From positions 581,143 through 645,142 of the forward strand of contig NZ_JACKXD010000001.1 of the NCBI RefSeq assembly GCF_014212355.1: DNA of 64,000 nucleotides. The letters run 5' to 3'. The translations under genes were made by a program, and so were the position numbers. This document shows positions 58,873-64,000 of this stretch, one piece after another (position 1 is the stretch's first letter; each line of letters starts with the position of its first letter). The notes under the pieces were generated by a model that had not been told where the DNA came from, did no database searches, and was given only the letters and a program-made list of their open reading frames with translations. The stretch comes from Halobellus ruber. Its GTDB lineage: Archaea > Halobacteriota > Halobacteria > Halobacteriales > Haloferacaceae.

Positions 58873-59114
58873 CTATCGGCGTCCTTCTCTCGGGCGTCTA
58901 CCTTCGCTTCCTCTTCGATGTCCTCTCGAACCTCCTCGACGGACGCATCACGGAGGCCACCTGCCGCCTCACGGACGGCGGCGAGCGGGTCGTCTGCAAC
59001 CGGAATGAGTTCGATTCTGTCCTCGTAGGTCACGATGTGATACCGTTCACCGTACTTCTTCCGCACCTCCTTGGGGATGTACAGTCGACCCTGCCGGTCC
59101 GTCTCCGCTGACAT
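58869..59114 (-). CDS. AbrB/SpoVT-family antitoxin of VapBC module 2
   Basis: This 81-residue protein has an N-terminal SpoVT-AbrB domain (TDRQGRLYIPKEVRKKYGER, then YHIVTYEDRIELIPV) that binds DNA as a dimer. Its charged helical C-terminal (VEEVREDIEEEAKVDAREKD) should cover the toxin. The start at 59114 (MSAETDRQGR) was preferred to an upstream ATG because the family begins there. Such antitoxins repress their own operon. It is coupled to the PIN gene. Confidence 0.88.
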   Translation of the reverse strand: MSAETDRQGRLYIPKEVRKKYGERYHIVTYEDRIELIPVADDPLAAVREAAGGLRDASVEEVREDIEEEAKVDAREKDADR

Positions 59115-59216
59115 AGAGTGGACTAAGGTGGAATAGAACAAGAACCTTACCACTGGACGAATTTCTGTGGTAAAGCCCAGATGACCTCGTAGCAATCCAT
59201 AGCGGATTTCGTCGAG

Positions 59217-59429
59217 CCGAACAAGGTCGAACAGCGGGAGAGCCGGTAGCCGAACTCTGGCGTTTTACCGGCCTCGTTGGGAAGATAGCGGGTCGGTTTC
59301 GCCGGCGGTCGATATCGGCGCGTCCGGACTTCGAGTAGGAGGCGGAAAACCAGGGCCGGCGTAGGTGACCGTCACTCCTCGTCGGCCGGTTCGAGGGGGA
59401 CCCGTTCGACCTCGGTGCCGTCGTAATCC
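59217..59429. repeat. 213-bp repeat, copy 3
   Basis: It begins TCGAGCCGAACAAGGTCGAA (from about 59212) and matches the chorismate mutase end over about 37 bases with one difference. It then matches copy 2 through the spacer and into the toxin 3' end, up to GCCGTCGTAATCC. Beyond 59429 the two diverge. Here there is no complete gene on either side, so this is the outer boundary of the array. Confidence 0.85.
59372..59429 (-). pseudogene. Stump of a module 2-type PIN toxin gene (last 18 codons)
   Basis: The minus strand reads DYDGTEVERVPLEPADEE and a TGA at 59372-59374. This equals the C-terminus of the intact toxin (DYDGIEVERVPLEPADEE) with one change. Nothing else of the toxin or antitoxin follows upstream, so it is a leftover from a duplication or recombination that used this repeat. 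Confidence 0.8.
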
Positions 59430-59586
59430 TTCCCGGGGGGAGCACCTCCAACCGTCGTGTACGGGGTCGTTGCGTTTCCTCCGGGGATCGAGACGCGATG
59501 TCGCGCCCGTCGGTGCCGCTGGGGTGGATCCAGACCCGTGCGAGGTTGTCGAGGTGAGTCGCGGTCGCAAAGCCCGGTCCGGTAGC

Positions 59587-59988
59587 TTACAGCCCGAACC
59601 CGCTCGGCCCGTCCGGGCCCCGCGGACCGCTCGGCCCCTCGGCGGCGATTTCGACGTGCGACGGTTCCGGCTCGGGGTCGACCTCCTCGCCCTCCTCGAA
59701 TCGGACGAACGACAGGTAAAACTCCTGCCCGCACGGGCTCTCGGCGCCCGGCTCCGCCACGTCGTCGGCGGTCATCCGGTCGCCCGTCCACCGGAGGCCC
59801 TCGACCCCCGCGTCGTCGCCGCAGACCAGCCGGACCCCGTCGGCGTCGTCGTAGTCCTCGTCGGGGCCGCGGTACTCCCACCCGACGAGCGGGTACGGCG
59901 TGACCGACTTATCCGAGAGGTATCCCTCGCGGTCGAGTTCGACGACGGCGCCGCAGTGGGGACAGTAGTACCGAACCGGGTGACTCAT
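59587..59988 (-). CDS. Zinc-ribbon-containing haloarchaeal protein, function unknown
   Basis: This 133-residue acidic protein opens with MSHPVRYYCPHCGAVVELDR, a CxxC half of a zinc ribbon. A second Cys pair further on is loose (VCGDD, SPCGQEFYLSF). The tail is Pro/Gly/Glu-rich. The start at 59988 is the conserved-looking one; 18 upstream codons in frame lack character. It resembles conserved haloarchaeal proteins of unknown role. Confidence 0.7.
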   Translation of the reverse strand: MSHPVRYYCPHCGAVVELDREGYLSDKSVTPYPLVGWEYRGPDEDYDDADGVRLVCGDDAGVEGLRWTGDRMTADDVAEPGAESPCGQEFYLSFVRFEEGEEVDPEPEPSHVEIAAEGPSGPRGPDGPSGFGL

Positions 59989-60075
59989 CGATTGTGAGTC
60001 GGGTCCGGATCGACTTAACACCCGTGTTGCGCCTGCTTCCACCGGGCCGCGTCCGGATCGGAGGCCGGTCCGGAG

Positions 60076-60624
60076 TCAGCCCTCGTCGACGTACCGGAAC
60101 GCTACCCCGGCACGTTCGGCGGCCTCCGCGTCGCGGGGCGAGTCACCGACGAAGAGGGCGTCATCGGGCGAGCGATCGAGCCGGCGGAGGGCTTCGAGCA
60201 ACGGTTCGGGGTCGGGCTTGCGAGTCGCGACGGTGTCGCGGCCGACGACGGCGTCGACGTGTGGCGCGAGCCCGTGGGTGTCGAGTGCGACCCGACAGGC
60301 CGTCTCGCAGTTCAGCGAGCAGACCGCCTCCGCGTCGGCCCGGCCGAGCGCGTCGGCACACGGCAGCCGGTCGGACGCCGCCGCCCCCGTACGTTCGTGC
60401 TCCGCGATGACGGCCTCGACCTCCTCGCGGAGGTCCGTCCGGTCCGCGAGGTTCAGCATCTCCCAGAGGTCGATCCCGGCGGCGTCGATCCCGGCGGACT
60501 CGAAGGTCGCGGTCACGTCCGAAGCGACGCGATCCCAGTCCACCTGCAGCTGCACGAGCGTCCCGTCGAGATCCCAGACGACGGCGTCGAACGCGTCGAG
60601 GTCCGGGACTGAACCGGTCGTCAT
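60076..60624 (-). CDS. HAD-superfamily hydrolase (phosphoglycolate phosphatase-like)
   Basis: This 182-residue HAD phosphatase has motif I VVWDLDGTLVQLQVDWD, a helical cap, motif II around AVCSLNCETACR, motif III Lys in VATRKPDPEPLLEAL and motif IV ALFVGDSPRDAEAAERAG. The substrate is a small phosphate ester, probably a phosphoglycolate or nucleotide-type compound. The ATG at 60624 was chosen at MTTGSVPDLDAFD; an ATG four codons upstream exists. Confidence 0.88.
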   Translation of the reverse strand: MTTGSVPDLDAFDAVVWDLDGTLVQLQVDWDRVASDVTATFESAGIDAAGIDLWEMLNLADRTDLREEVEAVIAEHERTGAAASDRLPCADALGRADAEAVCSLNCETACRVALDTHGLAPHVDAVVGRDTVATRKPDPEPLLEALRRLDRSPDDALFVGDSPRDAEAAERAGVAFRYVDEG

Positions 60625-60705
60625 TACCGTGTGCACGGTGCCGATGCGAAAAGAGGCTTCGAAGCCGACGGCGCCGGACCGCTGCGGCCACCGGCCGCGG
60701 CGCCC

Positions 60706-61911
60706 TCAGTTCCGTGTCGCGATCTCCCGGAGGGTCTCGACGACCGCCTCGGGGTCGGCGTCGAGCCCGCCGCCCTGCGCGAACGGCGGCCCGCCACCCC
60801 CGCCCCCGCCGAACCGGTCGGTGACTGCACCGACGACCTCGCCCGCGTGCACGTCGCTCTCGGGCCCCGCGGCGACGACCACGTAGGGACGCTCGCCGTC
60901 GCCGACCGCGCCGACGACCTCACCGTCGCCGACCGCGTCCTTGGCGGCCTCCCCGGCGTCGTTCGGCTCGGTTCCCTCCAGGACGCCGACGCGCCACGCC
61001 GTCCCGTGTGCTTCGACGGGCTCGAAGCCCTCTATGGCGTCGGCGACGGCGGCCCGTTCGAGGTCACGGACCCGGTCGCGGAGCTCGTCCCGCTCTTCGC
61101 GGACCGAGGCCGCCGTCTCCGCCAGCTCCTCGGCGTTCGTCTCCAGAGCGACCGTCGCCTCCCTGAGCGCCCGGTGGCGGCTCGCCCGGCGGTCGATCCC
61201 GTCGGGGCCGACCGCGAACTCGACGCGGGTGAGCCCCTCCCCGGGGTTCGACCGGTCGAAAAGCGTCACCGGGCCGATCTCGCGGGTGTTCGCGACGTGG
61301 GTCCCGCCGCAGGCGGCCACGTCCCACCCGTCGACCTCCACGATCCGGACCGTGTCGGCGTCGTCCATCACACCCTCCTCGGTCTTGGTGTTGAACGCGA
61401 CGTCGTCCCGGGCGGTTGCCTCCGCGGTCGGGACCTCCTCCCAGGAGACGTCGCGGGACTCCCAGACCGCCCGGTTGGTGAGGCGTTCGAGTTCCACGAG
61501 CACCTCGTCGTCGATGTCGGTGGAGGTCGTGAAGTCGACTCGGACCTTCGATTCCGAGATGTCGAATCCGCCGTAGCCGAGGTCGTCGAGCAGCCGGCGA
61601 CCCGCGCCGTAGAGTACGTGACTCGCGGTGTGGGCTCGCATACAGTACGTCCGGAAGTCGTCGTCGACGACACCGGTCACCCGCTCGTCGACCTCGAACG
61701 AGGGCTCCGCCGCGAGGGTGTGACGAACCGCATCGTCGACCGTCTGGACGTCGACGACCCGAACGCCGTCGATCGTCCCCCGGTCCGACGGCTGGCCGCC
61801 GCTCTCCGCGTAGAAATACGTCTCATCGAGCGTTACCGTGCGGCCGTCGACGTCGACGACTTCGGCCGTGAACTTCCGTACCTTCGGTTCCGACGGGGCG
61901 CGTGTCTGCAT
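60706..61911 (-). CDS. alaX: Alanyl-tRNA editing protein AlaX, long form with DHHA1-like end
   Basis: This 401-residue protein removes wrongly attached serine (or glycine) from tRNA-Ala. The editing-domain zinc ligands are in RAHTASHVLYGAG (HxxxH) and DVAACGGTHVANTREIG (CxxxH). An N-terminal beta domain has DETYFYAESGGQPSDRG, as in AlaRS. A coiled-coil-like stretch (ETAASVREERDELRDRVRD) leads into a C-terminal DHHA1 domain with FGGGGGGGPPFAQGGG. It is thus an AlaX-L type: AlaRS without its catalytic part. Confidence 0.93.
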   Translation of the reverse strand: MQTRAPSEPKVRKFTAEVVDVDGRTVTLDETYFYAESGGQPSDRGTIDGVRVVDVQTVDDAVRHTLAAEPSFEVDERVTGVVDDDFRTYCMRAHTASHVLYGAGRRLLDDLGYGGFDISESKVRVDFTTSTDIDDEVLVELERLTNRAVWESRDVSWEEVPTAEATARDDVAFNTKTEEGVMDDADTVRIVEVDGWDVAACGGTHVANTREIGPVTLFDRSNPGEGLTRVEFAVGPDGIDRRASRHRALREATVALETNAEELAETAASVREERDELRDRVRDLERAAVADAIEGFEPVEAHGTAWRVGVLEGTEPNDAGEAAKDAVGDGEVVGAVGDGERPYVVVAAGPESDVHAGEVVGAVTDRFGGGGGGGPPFAQGGGLDADPEAVVETLREIATRN

Positions 61912-61984
61912 ACGATCCGGTGAGGCGTGGGAGCCGAAAAACCGTTACCGTTCCGGACGGACCCGCTTTGCCCGACCCCCGGAC

Positions 61985-62512
61985 TCACTCGTCGACCAGT
62001 TCGACGCCGAGTCGCTCCTCGAGCGCCCGGACGAGCGACCCGCCGACGCCGGCCCGCGTCGCCCGCCCCTGCTCGACGGCGTCGATGTCGGACTCCTTGG
62101 CGTCGAGTTCCGTTGCCAGTTCCTCGACGGTCAACCCCGCCTCACGCCGGGCCGCTGCGGCTCTGTTGCCGTACTCGGAGACGAGATACGGCAGTTGGTC
62201 CGTCTCGTAGTCGGTGCCGGACTCCCAGTGGCTCGCGTCGCCCCGCGTCTGATCGTACAGCCGCGCCTGCCGCTGTGCGGCGCGTTTCTCCCGCGAGGGA
62301 CTGTCGCCGTCCCCGCCCCCGGAGCCGCCGCTCGACGACCCGCCGGAGCCCGACGTCCGCCGCGCGTCGTCGTGGGGGGCACAGTCGGAGCAGACTTGAA
62401 GCTGCGCGCCGGCGACGTTCGCCCGGGTGAGGTTGCCGGTCGAGCGGCCGCAGAGTTCGCAACTGTCGCCGTCGCCACCGCCCCCGCTGTCGCCGGTGGA
62501 GTACTTCGTCAT
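61985..62512 (-). CDS. Multiprotein bridging factor aMBF1 (zinc ribbon + Cro/C1 HTH)
   Basis: This 175-residue protein has an N-terminal zinc ribbon (CELCGR .. VCSDCAPH), a long Gly/Ser/Asp linker (residues 53-70), a short basic patch, and a C-terminal helix-turn-helix (LVSEYGNRAAAARREAGLTVEELATELDAKESDIDAVEQGRA). aMBF1 binds the small ribosomal subunit in archaea and may link to transcription. The start at 62512 begins MTKYSTGDSGGGG. Confidence 0.92.
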   Translation of the reverse strand: MTKYSTGDSGGGGDGDSCELCGRSTGNLTRANVAGAQLQVCSDCAPHDDARRTSGSGGSSSGGSGGGDGDSPSREKRAAQRQARLYDQTRGDASHWESGTDYETDQLPYLVSEYGNRAAAARREAGLTVEELATELDAKESDIDAVEQGRATRAGVGGSLVRALEERLGVELVDE

Positions 62513-62630
62513 ACCCGTTCTACCGGTCCCACGGTGTAAAGCGTACCGTCGCGCGGGACTCGGGGGTCCGACGACCGCGCTGCGGCCGAGGAACCGAACG
62601 CTCTTGCCGCGGTCGCCCGGTTGGGTAGGT

Positions 62631-63494
62631 ATGACCGACGAAACGGCGTCGCGGGCGCGACTCACAGCGGTCGCCGAGCGGGCGGTCCGCGCCGGCGGCG
62701 GCTACCTCGCCGACGCGTTCCGGGACGGATCGATCGACGCCGACTACGGGACCGACGACGTGAAGGCGGCGGCGGACCGCGCCGCCGAGGAGCGCGTGCT
62801 CGACGTCATCGGGGAGGCGTACCCTGCCCACGCGGTCCGCGCCGAGGAGTCCGGGCAGGCGGGCGATCACCGCTACGAGTGGGTCGTGGACCCGCTCGAC
62901 GGCACCAACAACTTCGCCGCCGGGGTCCCGTCGTTCGCCACGGCGGCCTGCGTCCTCCACGAGGGCACTCCGGTGGTTTCGGCGGTCTACGAGCCACTCC
63001 CGGACGATCTGTATCTCGCGCGCCGCGACGGCGGTGCGACTGTCGACGGGGCGCCGGTCGCGGCCGACTCCGACGTGTCGCTGTCGGCGGGGACGGTGTC
63101 GTTCGTGGTCGGCCTCCCCGCCCTCCGCGACGCGGACCGTCGGGCGGTCGCAGACCGGGTCGAATCGTCGATCGGCGCCGAGTGCAAGCGGGTGCTCGAC
63201 ACCTGGTCGCCGTGCGTCGACTGGGGGCTTCTGGCCCGGGGCGGCATCGAGGGGCTCGTGGCGTACTACCCCGACGTCTACGAGCAGTACGCCGGGGAAC
63301 TCCTCGCGAAGGAGGCGGGCGCCCGGACCCGGGTGCTGGACCCGGAGAACGGCGAAGCGGTCTCCCCCGACGCCGACGAGACGGGCCCGACCGGCGTCGG
63401 AACCCTCTACGTCGCGGCGACGACTCGGACGGCGCTCGACCGGCTCGCCGACGCCGCGGCCGCCCCGCTCCCGGAATCCGAACACACCGGGTGA
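62631..63494 (+). CDS. Inositol monophosphatase family protein
   Basis: This 287-residue Mg-dependent phosphatase has the metal-site motifs: AEESGQ near residue 72, WVVDPLDGTNNFAAGVPSFA at 85-104 (DPLDGT), and the closing CVDWGLLARGGIEGLVAYY in place of the usual WDxAAG. The weak last motif, with CVDW in place of WDxAA, may alter substrate choice. Family members act on inositol phosphate, fructose-1,6-bisphosphate or NADP. The start at 62631 is just behind a short promoter-like gap shared with the divergent aMBF1 gene. Confidence 0.88.
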   Translation: MTDETASRARLTAVAERAVRAGGGYLADAFRDGSIDADYGTDDVKAAADRAAEERVLDVIGEAYPAHAVRAEESGQAGDHRYEWVVDPLDGTNNFAAGVPSFATAACVLHEGTPVVSAVYEPLPDDLYLARRDGGATVDGAPVAADSDVSLSAGTVSFVVGLPALRDADRRAVADRVESSIGAECKRVLDTWSPCVDWGLLARGGIEGLVAYYPDVYEQYAGELLAKEAGARTRVLDPENGEAVSPDADETGPTGVGTLYVAATTRTALDRLADAAAAPLPESEHTG

Positions 63495-63540
63495 CGCCGC
63501 CGAGGGGAACCCGAAAGTGTCCGCAGCTCCTACCTGGAGT

Positions 63541-64000
63541 ATGGACCTCCTCCGGATGCGGTGGCGCGACGTGGTCTTTGCCCACTGGCGCGTCGACGCC
63601 CCGACCGTCGCCGCACAGCTGCCCGACGGCCTGGACGTCGCGACCCACGACGGGGACGCGTGGCTCGGCGTCGTCGGGTTCGTGATGTCCGGGATCCGGC
63701 CCCGCGGCGTGCCGGCCGGCCGGTCGTTTCCCGAACTCAACCTCCGCACCTACGTCACCGGCCCGAACGGCGACCGCGGCGTCTACTTCTTCAGCCTCGA
63801 CGCCGCCGACCGCCTGGGCGTCTCGATCGCCCGCGGGGCGTTCCGGCTCCCCTACTTCAGCGCGGAGATGCGGCACACCCGCGAGGACGACGGGTCGATG
63901 ACGCTCCGGAGCCGCCGGACACACGCCGACGCCGCCCCGGCGCGCTTCGACGCGTCCTACCGGCAGGCCGGCGAGACGTTCGCGCCGGAGCCGGGAAGCC
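63541..64000 (+). CDS. DUF2071 (YqjF-like) protein, partial at window end
   Basis: The frame opens at the ATG at 63541 and runs off the window, leaving 153 residues. MDLLRMRWRDVVFAHWRVDA and LPDGLDVATHDGDAWLGVVGF followed by PELNLRTYVTGPNGDRGVYFFSLDA are the DUF2071 pattern. The function of this acetoacetate-decarboxylase-like beta family is unknown. Confidence 0.88.
   Translation, partial: MDLLRMRWRDVVFAHWRVDAPTVAAQLPDGLDVATHDGDAWLGVVGFVMSGIRPRGVPAGRSFPELNLRTYVTGPNGDRGVYFFSLDAADRLGVSIARGAFRLPYFSAEMRHTREDDGSMTLRSRRTHADAAPARFDASYRQAGETFAPEPGS

Noticed and set aside
1-64000. CRISPR array, rRNA genes or replication origin.
   Set aside because: No regularly spaced direct repeats, no rRNA-like stretch, and no orc/cdc6 gene with origin repeats were seen in the window.

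Overview
This 64 kb window comes from a haloarchaeon (class Halobacteria). The evidence is the high GC content, a strongly acidic Asp/Glu-rich proteome, archaeal gene types (GHMP-type shikimate kinase, aMBF1, Lrp/AsnC regulators, Agl23-like membrane protein), Tat-type lipoprotein export, frequent leaderless starts behind TATA boxes, and a nuo operon with fused nuoCD and no nuoEFG. I cannot fix the genus from the sequence alone.

Layout. 1-6.5 kb: the end of an aldehyde:ferredoxin oxidoreductase gene, an aspartate-type aminotransferase with ribH, an Agl23-like membrane protein, and purK-purE. 6.6-17.2 kb: an eleven-gene NADH-quinone oxidoreductase-like operon (nuoA-B-CD-H-I-J1-J2-K-L-M-N), tightly overlapped. 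17.3-19.4 kb: tRNA-Lys(CTT) followed by a small decayed integrated island with one AT-rich gene, an integrase relic and nested palindromic elements. 19.5-31.5 kb: mostly housekeeping and regulatory genes (DUF457 membrane protein, Lrp regulator, methyltransferase, two divergent DHH phosphoesterases, CBS-ParB protein, YbaK-type editing protein, ZIP transporter, MATE exporter, HbpS/GlcG protein, thioredoxin reductase). 31.8-38.5 kb: a branched-chain amino acid (Liv-type) ABC transporter whose permeases and one ATPase are unusually enlarged. 39.5-46.5 kb: a minus-strand Lrp - class III aminotransferase - methylmalonate-semialdehyde dehydrogenase - MFS set that looks catabolic, plus a HAD enzyme and an EamA exporter. 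46.6-57.6 kb: cysS, a lactate/malate dehydrogenase, an acyl-CoA ligase, a TrkA-type protein, cobalamin-related cbiX with a DR2241-family gene, a broken MaoC gene, and the aroK-chorismate mutase pair. 57.6-59.4 kb: two toxin-antitoxin modules separated by repeated copies of the 3' end of the chorismate mutase gene. 59.6-64 kb: zinc-ribbon protein, HAD phosphatase, AlaX, aMBF1, inositol monophosphatase and a partial DUF2071 gene.

Most noteworthy: (i) the chorismate mutase 3'-end repeat array that punctuates two VapBC-like modules and leaves a toxin-gene stump; (ii) a LivG ATPase with a hydrophobic insertion between Walker A and the Q-loop, together with expanded LivH and LivM; (iii) a pair of palindromic MITE-like elements, one of them interrupted by a second palindromic element with an apparent TA duplication; (iv) twin hairpins with three-nucleotide loops at three unrelated loci, one an in-frame insertion in an aminotransferase gene and one between nuoB and nuoCD; (v) a tRNA-Lys island gene with a possible HEPN R-x4-H motif. 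No CRISPR array or rRNA gene was seen.
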